Positions 1-11,847 of a stretch of DNA of 64,000 nucleotides are shown piece after piece. Both the position numbers and the translations under genes were made by a program. Every line of letters begins with the position of its first letter. Position 1 is the stretch's first letter. The stretch is taken from contig CM070873.1 of NCBI GenBank assembly GCA_036365515.1, positions 265,109,575 to 265,173,574 of the forward strand. The letters run 5' to 3'. Below the pieces are notes generated by a model, which did no database searches, had not been told where the DNA came from, and was given only the letters and a program-made list of their open reading frames with translations. The DNA comes from Torymus aiolomorphi (lineage: Eukaryota > Arthropoda > Insecta > Hymenoptera > Torymidae).

Positions 1-83
1 CTGGATGCACGTGCCACGGGCGAAAGCAGTGGCGGCGAGAACACGCCGCGGCAGGCGCCGACTTGCCTTCTCCTCGGCTGATA

Positions 84-97
84 GTCGGGGTCACCAA
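84..97 (-). promoter_or_regulatory. Primer-binding site next to the LTR
   Basis: Minus-strand TGGTGACCCCGA directly abuts the CA end of the LTR. This 12-mer is the classical complement of the tRNA-Trp 3' end, used by avian retroviruses and by some insect Ty3/gypsy lineages (known biology). It sets the element's direction: internal sequence lies to the left. Confidence 0.65.
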
Positions 98-534
98 TGT
101 GGGGATCCTAGCCCCACGGCTCTCCTAGTTCCAGGAAAGGAAGGGGAGAGAGAAAGAAGTCAAGGAGTTAACAGTAACAAGACGAGGTTTATTGAGAGGG
201 TACAGAGGTGTACAGCGGACGCACGTCCGCACGCTCGAGGATTCGAGTACTGACTGCCGCTCGCAGGCGGCTCAACGCAGAGCGCGACATGGCGGCTTCC
301 CCCACTCTCGCAGTTAGAGTGAGAGGGAAGATCGCAGTCCCTACAGAGAATGTATGCGCAGCGCCATCACGCGAGTAAGAGCGCTGTGAGTGTAGGAAGA
401 GCGAGCGGCCGAAGCGGGAGCTCACTCGTAAGTCATCCTCCGTAGAGAGCGGTTGTAGAACAGAAGTCGGGAGAACTAATAAAGTCATTGTTCACGTCAG
501 CCGGCGTCACTTATTTGAGATCCTGTGTCCCACA
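98..534 (-). repeat. LTR of a retrotransposon (5' LTR, minus orientation)
   Basis: Read on the minus strand, this 437-bp block begins TGTGGGACAC and ends CCCCACA, so it has the TG...CA ends and short inverted repeat of an LTR. A minus-strand AATAAA lies at 188-193. It is followed immediately (positions 97 downward) by TTGGTGACCCCGAC, a good primer-binding site. The internal region therefore runs off the left edge of the window and only its first ~97 bp are present. The family cannot be assigned from the LTR alone. Confidence 0.75.
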
Positions 535-796
535 CCTTCTTCACCATATTTAACAAATATATATAGTTGTACTAACTGGATTAATTGTATTTTTTTTAAT
601 CATTTTTAGTTTTTTCTGTTGTTTTATATTAATACTTGTGTATAAGCCTTATTTATAAATTGTAAAACAAAATTCTACAAACAATTTTCGAATTTATTCG
701 ATAATTTATTTTAGTGAATCAAATCAGTACTTAGATGTTATACTTATTATATGGATATATACAAGAAAATCTATAAAAATTTAATAAATTTAATGT
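535..796. other. AT-rich intergenic stretch, nothing recognised
   Basis: Short AT-rich spacer between the LTR and the hairpin element. I see no coding potential or repeat structure in it. Confidence 0.5.
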
Positions 797-1014
797 TTTT
801 TTTTGCCTGGCGGGCCAAAAGTACCACTCCCGGCACCCGATCGCGAAGGTTGTATTTTCGGCCTCGCCAGGCAAAAAAATCGTATATGCACCTCGGGAGC
901 AAATAAAGAATGCCTCAGATCGCATGTTTGTCACCCGAGCCGAAGGCTCGGGTGACAATTTCCATGCGATCTGGGACATTCTTTACTTTTACTCCCTAGG
1001 TGCATAATATACTA
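797..1014. repeat. Two-hairpin element, type B
   Basis: Two adjacent stem-loops. The first has arms GCCTGGCG and CGCCAGGC with inner arms of GGCC plus A-rich sequence. The second has ends TATATGCACCTCGGGAG and CTCCCTAGGTGCATAATATA, further stems such as AAAGAATG/CATTCTTT, and a perfect inner palindrome CACCCGAGCC-GAAG-GGCTCGGGTG. Relatives lie at 39204-39333, 59415-59756 and 61637-61700. No ORF; probably a non-autonomous mobile element. Confidence 0.7.
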
Positions 1015-1739
1015 TTTTTTATTTATACATTTATTGTTTTCCTTATTTATTAGCGACCGATGTCGGCAGAGAATCATCATTTTCAAAGGAATAATTTTAT
1101 CCTATTTTAAAACCAAAAATGTTTTAATTATCGAATAAAAAGTTAAACAGTTTTAGTCTTCGGAAGTCATAAGGGATAAGCAACAGTTGATATAAAGGAA
1201 ATGGTAGTTTCTCAAATATAAATAGACATTTTAAATATTTATTATTATTCGATTTCTTACGAGTGTTCATAATTCGAGTAAATGTAGCTGTAATTTAGAC
1301 ATTGATGCAGCTTTTAACGCACATAAGCCTGCATAAAATTGGTTAAAAACTAAGAACTTATAAGAAGATGCCATCGTGAACTGTAACCCACCGGGCACCG
1401 CGCTAATTATACAGTTCTCAGTTAATTAAAAAATACATACTTGGAAGAATGCAAAACAAAAACATCATTCATGCCTTTCGTAATAATGCACTCTACTATC
1501 CTGCAAAGTTTCAAATCAATATTCCAAATCGTCTAAAAATGGCATTTGAACTAAATTTACAAACCAATGCCAAATTTACGACTTCCATGCCGATGAAAAA
1601 AAAACGAGTGAAATATAATTGATGGTGCCAAAATAATACGAGATCAGAATGCACAGCTTTCTAGCTGGTTGTTAGACAACTCATAAGCCAGAAGGAAAGA
1701 ATAGAAAAGCCGTAAAGGTAAAAGGTAGGAGAGTGTGAC
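1015..1739. other. AT-rich intergenic stretch upstream of the FAM117 gene
   Basis: No convincing ORF, RNA gene or repeat was recognised. It precedes the abrupt switch to GC-rich sequence at about 1.74 kb. Confidence 0.4.
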
Positions 1740-2422
1740 TGTGCCGCTGCGCGGTCCGATCGGTTCTTTGTCAGACGTCGGCTGCACGTGCACGGCGCCG
1801 TGGCTGTGTGGTGAATGGAAAGGAAGGCCGGGGACAGCGACGGGATGAGTACGGAGTACCTAGTACACGGTGGTGCGAGTATGCGAGGACGGCGTCGCGC
1901 CGGGGCCAATGAGCTCGGCCTCCGCAGTCACGTGACGGCGAGCCTCGGTCTCGTAGCGCGCACTGCGCGCACGCAGGCAAGGCAGGCGCTGGGTAAGTGG
2001 GCACAGGGCACAGGCGGCACTCAGCAGAGCTGAGAGCAGCGAGCATCAGCGACCCGCGTCCCGCGGCCAAAGCGAGTCCTCGGTGGATCGCAGCGAATTG
2101 GCGACATATCTCTGCTATAGCAGAGTCGCCGCCACTCGCGGCTCGCGAATGACGGAGGCCCGCGGGGCGAGCAGCGACTAGCACCGGAGCAGCGAGGGGT
2201 GCACCGAGTGCCGCAGTGACCGATCCCGTTGGCACTTGCCGACTTGGCGTTGTCCGCCGCCGCCAGAGACGGCAGACGCCGCCGAAGCCGCCAGCGCAAC
2301 CAGCAGCACAACCAACAGCACACAGGCACAGCCGCGAGGCGTCCCTGTGCGAGCAGCGAGCCGCTCGGCGCTAGCCTCGCGCGAGCTTGCTTTGTGCGGC
2401 ACAGGCGGGCTCTCATGATAAA
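1740..2422 (+). promoter_or_regulatory. GC-rich promoter / 5' UTR zone of the FAM117 gene
   Basis: About 0.7 kb of strongly GC- and CpG-rich DNA in an AT-rich window, directly upstream of and continuing into the first coding exon. No clear TATA box was found, which fits a broad CpG-type promoter. Long antisense ORFs in this block are composition artefacts. The transcription start cannot be placed by eye. Confidence 0.5.
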
Positions 2423-5111
2423 ATGTCGGCTTCCTCGCAGCGCATGCGAAAGTCCTCGCCATGCTCGACGTCGAAGCAAGGCCCGATGCGGGCCACTCTG
2501 CCCGTCAGCTCGCTGCTCAGGCAAAGCAGGCAGCAGGCGCCGCAGAGCAGTAGCGCCCTGAGAAAGAGCAACAGCAACAGTCCCACCGTCTCGCCCACCA
2601 ACGCGAACGCGTGGCGGGCGCGCATCTCGCCGGAGACCTCCAGCTCCGGCCAGCGCAGTCCTGGTTCCCTCTCTTACAAAGGTACTTACTCATTCTGTAC
2701 CAGCCTCTTGTTCCCTCTGCTTCTCCTTGCTCACTTTGCCTCTCTTTCAGGATACTTTGCAGCTAAATCAAAAACCCTAAGTGGGAGATGCAGCGACAGC
2801 TTGAGTGCAAGCCAAAATATTCGGAGGACTGCCTCGCTGGACACTATTTACCTCAAAGGCCAGTGGCCGCGTGATTCTCACTACATTCACACCAGCCTTC
2901 TAGTAGACAAAGCCACTCAGGTAATGCTCTTCCTCCAACTACCTTTTATTCTAATTTCTTATCAATTGGCATTTAAACTCTATCTTGTAGACTGAAGAAT
3001 GGTCTAGTGAGCCTAGAAAAGCTCATGGCCGTCATTCCACTGAACAAACAATCACGGATGAAAAGCTAGAGAAATACTTCAGGCATCGGTATGTGCATGT
3101 CAACATCTACACATACAAGTACATCAGTTTCAATTTTCACTTATTATCTTTTACTTATTAAGATTACAACGAACAAACAAGGAGGGAACTAGTAGTAGAG
3201 AAAGAACTGCTGCATTTGGTCTAATAATGCCAGGTGGGCCACCTCCAGCGCTTCCTGGAGATCATTCTGTTCTTCTGCCCAGTATTGCTTCCCAAACATC
3301 TGCCCGTAAATATCTCATACTCTTTACCATTAACTATTATATAATTATTCAATTTTTTTCATCACATATACATTTTTTTTTTAGATAATCAGTTTAGCTT
3401 GAGTTCAAAAGCCAGTCCTATGAACATACCAGTTAAACCAATGCGACCTCCTATGCGTTCCTCAATCGAAGGTTTGAATCAGGAAATTGAAGGTTTGGTG
3501 CTTAAATCAGCAGGCAACTCCAGTGATCCAGATCATCAGATAGAAGACAAGGTTTGTTTGTTCTATCTTTAAGCTTATATCAACTGTAAATGGCATAATA
3601 TAATCATTTCAAACATTGTACATTAAACACATTTTTATAAAACTTTTATATTTGGTTTTAGTATGCAAGATATCGTGATCAAATAACACCTGAGGGTCAT
3701 CGAGCACCATTGGCAGATCTTTTCAGAGCTAACCGAAGTGTTAATAGTGTTAATACACAAACACCAGCTACTGATCTTCCCTCCAGTTCTTATTCTTCAG
3801 GTAAAAATTGGAAAATTTTTATAAATGTTATAACAAGTTCCATCTTAAACTTTTCTTAAATTGTGAATCATAAAAATATCAAACAATATGTGTGAATTTG
3901 AAATAATCTTAAACTTCATGGATACCTGTCAAAATAGGCCCTCCATCTAGGAATTCAGAATCCCCACTGATACCAGGTTCAATGGATGTATCTCGTCCAT
4001 CTAGTGACCTGTTACAAGGTTGGCTTTGAGCAAATGATCATTTAAAGTTTGATTAATGTTATTTCAATCCCTGTGCAGCATGCTGCATTATTTTTTTATA
4101 TTTCTTTTATAATTTATTGTTGTAGTTATTTAAAAATATAATTATTTATTTTTATTTCATCCTTTTATAAAAATTCTATTTTAGAAAAAATGCATGACAG
4201 TATCTTTTTATAATCTGTTATATATACTGCAAATTCTTTTAAAATGCTTTTAATTATTTGAATCAGATCTCTTAAGTTTGCTGAAACAATAATAATCTAA
4301 ATTATTATATGCAATGTGCATTAATAAAATAATGTGTAACCTTTTTGAATAAAATACCCACTTTGTGAAAGATAATATTAAAAATTCACTGGTATCTTTT
4401 TAAATGTTATTTTCAACATTTGAAAATACTTCCTTATAAGCTTCTGTAATTATCACTATATTTGAATTTAGTTATTGAAGACTATTAACAGCAATTATAT
4501 CAAAATCATTTAAAGCAAAGTTTTAAGTGTCGCAATCAGTTTTGCAATTTATTTTAAAACATTTTTATTTCAGTCAAAATTTCAACATGTATTTTTTTAA
4601 GTTCATATATTAATAGACAAAACAACCTTTTTATTATTTTTATAGGTGGAAGTCGTGGCTCTACGCCAGAACAAGAGAGAGAAGGTCGCTTGGGTACATC
4701 TCCTCATATTAACAGGTTCCTTGCTAGAGAACCACCAGATGGCTGTGAAAAAGTCAATACTAAATTTGTTGAAGATGTTAGGTAAGCATACAATGATTTT
4801 TTGAAAAAGTCTAAATTACATGCTCTTTAATTTGGAATTTAAGAAAAATTTTGCAAAACCCTTATTTAAACCAATTTTTTACATAAAAAAAATATTTGTT
4901 GATTAAAATTTTATAATAATTGATTAACAGGCGACCAATGGCAGACTTGAGCAAACTTGATTATTGCTCAAAGCCTTGTGTGGCATTCCAATTAAAACCA
5001 AGCCTTGGGTCTGCATTCCTTCCACTGCAACAGCCAGTGAATCCAACAATGGCTACTAGTACAACGCCATCATCTCACACAACACCGACGATACCTCCTC
5101 CAAATCCATAG
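2423..5111 (+). CDS. FAM117B: FAM117/GLCCI1-family protein, complete, nine exons
   Basis: Exons by splice signals and phase: 2423-2681, 2751-2920, 2991-3088, 3163-3305, 3385-3551, 3662-3800, 3938-4018, 4646-4781, 4931-5111. The lengths sum to 1374 nt, an intact 457-aa frame. Seen: RRTASLDTIYLKGQWPRD in exon 2 and SPHINRFLAREPPDGCEK in exon 8. These are the family hallmarks of vertebrate FAM117A, FAM117B and GLCCI1. The N-terminus is Ser/Arg/Pro-rich, the tail Pro/Thr-rich, and no membrane segment is evident. The ATG at 2423 is preferred because nothing upstream in frame starts with ATG. Intron 1 (69 bp, no stop) is readable in frame, so its retention would add 23 codons. Intron 7 is the longest (627 bp) with a weak GTTGGC donor. 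Molecular function is not established in the family. Family call is sure; which vertebrate paralogue it matches is uncertain. Confidence 0.9.
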
Positions 5112-8100
5112 TCCTTGGCTGTTCTTTGCAGCAAAAAATGCATAAACCTGACTGGTATAAATATAATATACATATATATATATATTTTTCTTTAATCAAC
5201 ACTGTGGTTAGGAAGCGAGTATCTTCTATGAAAAACCAATTCATACACTTTTAAAAACTACGACTACCTAGACGGGCAACATTAAGTTACCGATGAAAAA
5301 GTAGCCGATTCCCAGTGTGACTCAAGCGTTTCGTGTTGGGTTGATTGTGTAATTAAGGATTTCTAATTGCATCGAAGTCGATAAAAACAAACAGAAACGC
5401 GCAAAGTATTTGAATGACTCTTGAACTCTGTTAATTAATTGAAAAGTGTAGAGAAAAAGGAAAAAAAAAAACACAATAATGACGAATACGAGGAACAATA
5501 ATTTGTGATAATTAAAAAAACAACGTTTAGGAATAAATATTGTGTTCTACAAGAAATAAGACTAATGAAATTGTGTGTATTCTAAATTTAGTGCTAAAGT
5601 GTCCTAAACGACTTTAATTTTCTACGCAGGTATAAAAATATTCAGATTGATAATTAATAACGAGAAAAGTATTAAAATTGAATGTTGAAAGCATTAATAC
5701 AAAATTATGCAAAATAAATAAGGGGTGTACGTATGCATAGTTATGTACATAAAAATACCCATTCTTACTATTCTTAGTAAGCTTAATAAGCTCATAGAAG
5801 CTTATCAGTGGTTAAATTCTGCAACAAGATAAAGAAAAAAAAGTGTTTTCAAACTTTCTTTATTATTCTATGAAATTTTTTAATATGCTTATAAATATTC
5901 GATACTTTTTTTACTTTACAATTATGATTGCTATTTAGAAGAGCCTATGTGTTGCATATATTTTTATGATTTTCTATATTTGTGAAACAATTAATTGATA
6001 ATTTGTTTTTTTTATATACTTTTTCTTTATTATTCATCTTTTCCATACGTCAAAAAATAAACAATGATAATATTTAAGGAAATGCTGAAAAAATGAACTG
6101 TCAAAGATTGAGTATGCTACTTAAATATTATTCAAATGGCTATTGTGCCATAGGGGTCAATCGATTAAGCGTCGTTTCTCGTTCTTTAAAGCACGCAGTA
6201 GGAAATAAGCTAAAGTGAGAAAGATAAAGAGATATAGAGAAAATGGATAACATGCAAATTTTGAGGACTCAGTACTCATTGAAAATACGATCCGAGTGAT
6301 AACTTGCTTCAATTGAAAATACTTATAGGACTAAACAGAAAATCTAGATTACAATCTATCTGTATTAAGTTAGGTTTATAATCAGATGGTGTGCAAGTGA
6401 TACAGGACGCAATTGTAATGCGAGTGGATACGCGTCCCCCGAAAAAAAAGAATATATATTAAATTTGAGAATGTTTAGGTGACAAGTGAAAAATCTAAAA
6501 GGATAGATTTGACAATATGTATACTGTATTGATATGAAACGTAGAGTATTACATTGTCGAAAGCATAAGTGAGCATTGTAAAGCACATACAAAGAACAAA
6601 AGAAAAAAGTACTAGCATGAAAAATTAGTGCTTCATACATGTCTGTACATGCGTATGTATGATGTTAATCATGCTAAACTCAAGTAGAAAAAAGTACATT
6701 TTAATGTGAGATTTTTTATTTTTAAATAGAATAAAATATAAATGTAGATATGCTAGATTTCATTATTTTAGCAGTAATCTAAACACAAATTAAAACTATT
6801 TTTACAGAAGATGAGCTAGGATGGTAGTAACACATTGTATAAATGCCACAGTGTGCATTAAGCATATATGTCATATTTTTCCTGTTTAATGAAAATCATT
6901 TTTTTAAAGCACAACACTCAATGGCGTACTGTAAATCGTATGGAATTTTAAAAATAAAAAATCTCATCATTTGTCAGTTATTATCTTTTATTTTTCATCA
7001 ATTAATGTTCAAGAAGTGACGCATATCCGCGTTCAGATAATTTTAATGGACCGATTGAATCATTCACAAACTGTTCATTTATAATTAATAATACTGCAGT
7101 GATAATTAACAATATTCTCCTATTTTATTTTATATTGAATCTATCGAAATTGTAGCGAAATGAGTTGGCATTGTGTAAAGCCAACAAAACTACGTTTCCT
7201 TCACTGGATGGATTAACTTAATTTCATTGTACTACTATCGGACTACCTATTTTTATTTTATATACACATTTTTCAATATATGATACTTTGTACAGCAATG
7301 CGAAATGCTTATACATTTTTTTTTTTACAATAACAATTTTGATAAATCAAAGAGTCAAGAACAAACGTAAGCAGGTATTTTATCGAAAAAAAAAAAAAAT
7401 CAATTTTAAATAGAAAATACGAAAATAGACTACTGTCACAAACATTTGTGAATATTTAGTGTTTAAAAATGTTATTGCATAAGTACCTAGTACTGGTCTA
7501 TGCTCTCTTTTATCCAACTCACTTTAAATAAACTTATGCCTTAAAAATAGACAATTTAACAAACGGCACAGTACTATTGAACGGTTGCACGAAAATTAAC
7601 TTAGTAGTCGGGCAAACTCTGATATGTTATAAAACTCTTGTATTTAAAATCAAACTTTTTAAAATTCTACAAGCTCCCATTATAGTTAATTTATAAACTT
7701 ATTCTTTTAATATTAAACGAGAAAAACATTTTTATTAAATTTCTATCAAGATTCTTTTACATGGAAAATTTAAATTTTATTCAATTCATTAAAACACTAA
7801 AAAAAGTTATTTTATTTAAAATTGTTTTACAAATTAAAAAAAAACTATTTTTATTAAAAGCATTTATTTATCTACTTACAAGTAAAAAAATCCATATTTG
7901 TTAACATTTCAATCTTTTTTAATTTTGTCAAGTGTAATTTCAACTCAGTTTCTCAACCATTATAAATATTTTGTTATAAAAATTTATTATTGAATTCTTT
8001 TTTCTTTTGATAGTTAAAAAATTTCCAACTTAAACTTTTCTAATTTCTCTATACTTTCGCGTATAGTTCCATATCGTACACTTCCATAACAATTTAATTA

Positions 8101-9440
8101 TGTTATACAATTTTTCAACCAAAATCAAAGAATCTATACCGTAAAAAATGCGTTTGTTAACTTTCGTGCATCGGCACAGTATACATTATTATCGTTAATT
8201 TCTATTATATAAATTTCATGACGGAGGTAAGAATTAAAGCGCATTAAGACTGCTAAAAGATTATCTGTTAATTGGATAGATCAAAAACGAAAAATAAATG
8301 CCTACAATGACATGTAGGAATAAGTTATAATTGTAAATCGTTAAAACAACAATCGACTGTCTACAGTTTCGGTATACTCTCGACATATCTTGAAATACTA
8401 GATAAAATCTGAGCAGGTTTCAGAAATGCTGATTATTGTCAATTATGAATTTCATTTAACCCTAGGACTAAATTCCTTTTAGAGATTATAGATATAAATA
8501 AGTAAAAAACGTATTTAACCAATTTAATTTTTATACCACTCTAACCTCAAAATCACAACTTTGATATGATTTTTCGGCGCTCGTGGTATAAAATACCGTT
8601 CGAAACTAGTGCGTAAGTCGATTATTTAGCTGATGTGACTTTTTGCACGAGCGAAGCGAGTACACACCGGCTAAATAATCGACTTCCCCACCCGTGTCGA
8701 AATGTACTATTATATATGTAAAATGAATTTCATTAGAAAAAATTTAGCTACATTAAGGATAACAAGATTGAGTTACGTATATTTTTTATTACTGTTAATA
8801 CAAGTCTTTATATATAAAAATTATAAACAACTTTTTATGATTTTGGCGTCAGTACGTCCTAGGGCTAAATAAAAAATTAATTTGTCAAGTTATGAAATTA
8901 ACGTAATTATAAGGCACCTCATATGCCAGATAATACTGTAATCGAATGTGGTATAATCCAATAACTTTGATACAAATTTATTGATCAAACAGTAAAGTTT
9001 AAGTTGTATGCATGCACACACAATCGTCAATATTTTGCTTATTTTACGGTAGTCATGATTAAATCAGATGTTCGAATAAAATATTTTAAACAAATTCAAT
9101 TAACTAAAAAAACTTGCTGCTGCGTCGATTTCATACATGTGTACCACCTTACGGGAAATGTGCTTGTACATCGACCCTTGAGTTTGTTAAATACGGAAAC
9201 CGATCTCATTGATCTTTATGCATTTTATTTTACAACTATAGTAACGCCTACATACTATAATTTTAATGATATACAGCTGTTTCTTACTGATCAGTTGTAC
9301 TATTTTTTGTTATTGTAATACTGTATGTACTTTCTTGAATAGAAAATAACAATAAGCACTTTTTATTTTTATCATACTTGTAAATGAGACAAAAGTGTAC
9401 CTTTTTATATTAATGTCAAGTCGCCTTAAATAAATAAAAT
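5112..9440 (+). other. Long AT-rich tract, probable 3' UTR of the FAM117 gene
   Basis: No credible coding exon is visible. Several AATAAA motifs occur, for example near 5534 and 6055, and a doublet at 9429-9438 faces the convergent SNX29 gene. The tract contains one hairpin element (8532-8709). Long 3' UTRs are common for this family in animals, but the transcript end here is inference. A 104-codon ORF at 9004-9318 is not supported by composition. Confidence 0.35.
8532..8709. repeat. Two-hairpin element, type A (copy 1)
   Basis: Begins TATACCACTCTAACCTC and ends TCGAAATGTACTA. First stem: TATACCAC with GTGGTATA, enclosing AAAATCA/TGATTTT. Second stem: GTCGATTATTTAGC with GCTAAATAATCGAC, with the GAGCGAAGCGAG tip. 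It lies in the probable FAM117 3' UTR, so it may be transcribed. Other copies: 19089, 37394, 38902, 40234, 46624 and 52256. Confidence 0.8.
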
Positions 9441-9798
9441 TTAAAAAATATCAGTCATTATCTGTCAATACTAAATCTACTAATGCTCGTCACAATTAAA
9501 AAAAAACTTTAAAAGTGGTATCCCGGTATAAAAGTCCAGCTTTTAATAACATCTTTCTACATTTTAACAATGTGAATCATAATGCATTTTAATAATGTTA
9601 CATTTTTATAATACTTGAGCGACACAAACAGTCGCATACTTGTACGTTTTTTCGAGGGAAATAAACGAGTTCAATTCTAAAATTATAATCGTTAAAATGT
9701 ACATATGTAAATCATTTCTTTTGCAAATTTAAACGATAGTAACATATAATAAAAAAAAAAAAACTAGTTTTGTGAGTAAAAATATATTTTACGTTAAA

Positions 9799-9804
9799 TT
9801 TATT
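9799..9804 (-). terminator. Probable poly(A) signal for SNX29
   Basis: Minus-strand AATAAA about 100 bp beyond the SNX29 stop codon (9905-9907), the nearest well-placed signal. Cleavage would fall before the convergent plus-strand signals at 9429-9438. Confidence 0.4.
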
Positions 9805-9904
9805 GTTTATTTCCCTTGAATTTAACGTTTACGAAATATATTTACACATACATTAACAACTTTTACCATTTTGTCAATATTTACAAAATTTTCTAAAAAT
9901 ACTA

Positions 9905-11556
9905 TTATAAACCCATATATTGTGGTGATGATGAGTACGTGTTTCTGACAGAATTATTCCTTTTAGCTTCTTCATTATTTGGAAAATCACTGTTTAAAAT
10001 ACAGAAAAATGTAATGTTTCGTCAGTTTACATAAACAATATTCAAAATAAATAAACATCTTACCCAAAAAAAGGCATTAATGAAACGAGCGTTTGCTTGC
10101 TTGGGCGAGATGAAAATACAGGTGAACAATGAGAAAGCCTATTTACTATTCGTCTTAACCATTGCTGTAATTTTTGCCTTCTTTCTTCCACAAATTTTGC
10201 ATCCTTTTTAACATATTACACAATGTAATACATATTCAACTATATTACGTTAATTAAAACATAAGCTTTCAGAGAATATTATAGATTATTACCTTATTTC
10301 CTATAGTTTTTTTAGGAGGGAATTCAAAGGACGTTACAACTGCATCATGCTTTTTCAATTCTCTATATAATGAATAAAACTGTGCGTATCTTCTGTATAT
10401 ATTCCATTCTGTATCTCTAATACGAATATATATCTGAATAAAAGTAATATATTTAGAATATTCCTTTCATTCATAATATTTAGACTAATTTACTTACTTG
10501 ATAGACATGATGAATATCAGATGGTTGGCCAGTGAGAAAAGCAGATGGTACCCATATATGAATTAAACATGGAGCTTCTGTAGGCATATCTTCTTCATTT
10601 ATTGGCCCCCGAAGACACTCTAACTCTGCTTGGAGTAACTTTACTAATCTTTCCCTTTTAAATGATCGAATAATTTATATAAATAAAATGATTTAAAAAA
10701 TGAGAATAAAAAAGTATCTGCGAATATTTACTTATTAGTCAATTGCATTGTTAATCTGGCATTGAATTCCATTAATTCTGCATGCATCTCTGCAACTTGA
10801 ACTAATTTATTTTGATATTCTTGAGATTCTTTGTGATAATCTAAAGAATCTTCATCTGGAATAGCATTAACATCTGAATCTTTTTTCAACATTTGTACAG
10901 CAGTAACATATTTACGTAATTGTTGTCGTAGCAGATCATTTTCTCTTAAAGACAAAGAAATTTTAATTTTATTACACAAATAAAAAAAATTATTATTAAA
11001 ATAAAATACCTATTAAGAGTTTGAATTTGTAATTCATGCTTCTCAAGATAATTTTGATGTTGTCTTTGAAAACGAGCCAATTGAAGTTTGCTTGTTATAG
11101 CATCTTCGCGAGCTTGTTCTAGAATTTCATTTAGTGCTAAAAGTCTTACACGTAAGGCTTCCACATCCAGTGTATCAGTATCAACATGTAAGTTCACAAG
11201 CGGTTCTGTTGCTTCAATTGCTGCTTCAGTTACTTCACCATCCTTAAAATTACAATTGAAACTTCATTGAAAATAAAACATGGCTTAATTTTATTAAAAT
11301 GTATATTAACAGTATGTATATAAAGTTAATCAGAAGACAAATTCTCATTTAGTTTTAGGTACTTAGTATATTTTAAATTTGATTTCTTATATTGGATAAG
11401 ATACTTCTAATAATTTTAATACTTACTTCTAAATAGTTTGGTAGGCTAACGAATACGTCGTCAAGAACATTATCTAGTGGTGATACAGGTACTAAACCAC
11501 CCATATTTTCAGTATCAGTAAGTGGTGTCAAAAGTCTTTCTTCTTCAAATGTTTCC
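9905..11556 (-). CDS. SNX29: Sorting nexin-29, C-terminal exons (5' partial)
   Basis: Seven exons on the minus strand: 11556-11427, 11242-11010, 10944-10732, 10654-10498, 10433-10293, 10203-10064, 9989-9905. Phases join cleanly into 365 residues ending at TAA 9907-9905. The first two-thirds are acidic, then coiled-coil (about residues 60-200, Leu/Gln/Glu heptads). A PX domain follows, with YIRIRDTEWNIYRRY, the proline-rich FEFPPKKTIGNK and DAKFVEERR, the SNX29 signature. PX domains bind phosphoinositides on endosomal membranes (family knowledge). Human SNX29 also has an N-terminal RUN domain; no such exon is visible in the remaining 52 kb. The first listed exon begins mid-codon after a good acceptor, so more exons must exist upstream. 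They probably lie beyond a transposon-filled intron or outside the window. Confidence 0.9.
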
Positions 11557-11847
11557 CTGTTAAAAGCCAATTTTTATTAAAACTTGTAGGAACTTAAAAA
11601 ATAATTAGGCTTCTTAGCTAATACTAATTTTGTTTTCAATTTGTATTATTAATTGTTAATAAATTAATGAACTGAATGAAAATCAATGTAAATAAAAATA
11701 AATCATACATTGAATAAAAAATCTACCTATAATCAACATTAAATTGTATATATTATTGGTTGTAAAAATGTGAAAAGTAATAATTTAAAATGTATATCTC
11801 AATTTTGGCATGGTGTGGTTTATGCACATAAGAATTGTAAATACATA
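11557..11847. other. Presumed SNX29 intron
   Basis: AT-rich, no coding features, directly upstream of the 5'-most recognised SNX29 exon and ending at the terminal repeat of the large palindromic element. Confidence 0.4.

Noticed and set aside
1771..2625. Multiple long ORFs in the GC-rich block upstream of and antisense to the FAM117 first exon
   Set aside because: Stop codons are rare in GC-rich DNA. The sense frame is explained by the FAM117 exon and the rest have no motifs.
6365..6640. Minus-strand 91-codon ORF in the probable FAM117 3' UTR
   Set aside because: Cys/Phe/Tyr-rich, typical of AT-rich antisense reading; no splice or homology cue.
9004..9318. 104-codon ORF in the intergenic AT-rich tract
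   Set aside because: No domain, AT-driven composition and no promoter; likely chance within a 3' UTR.
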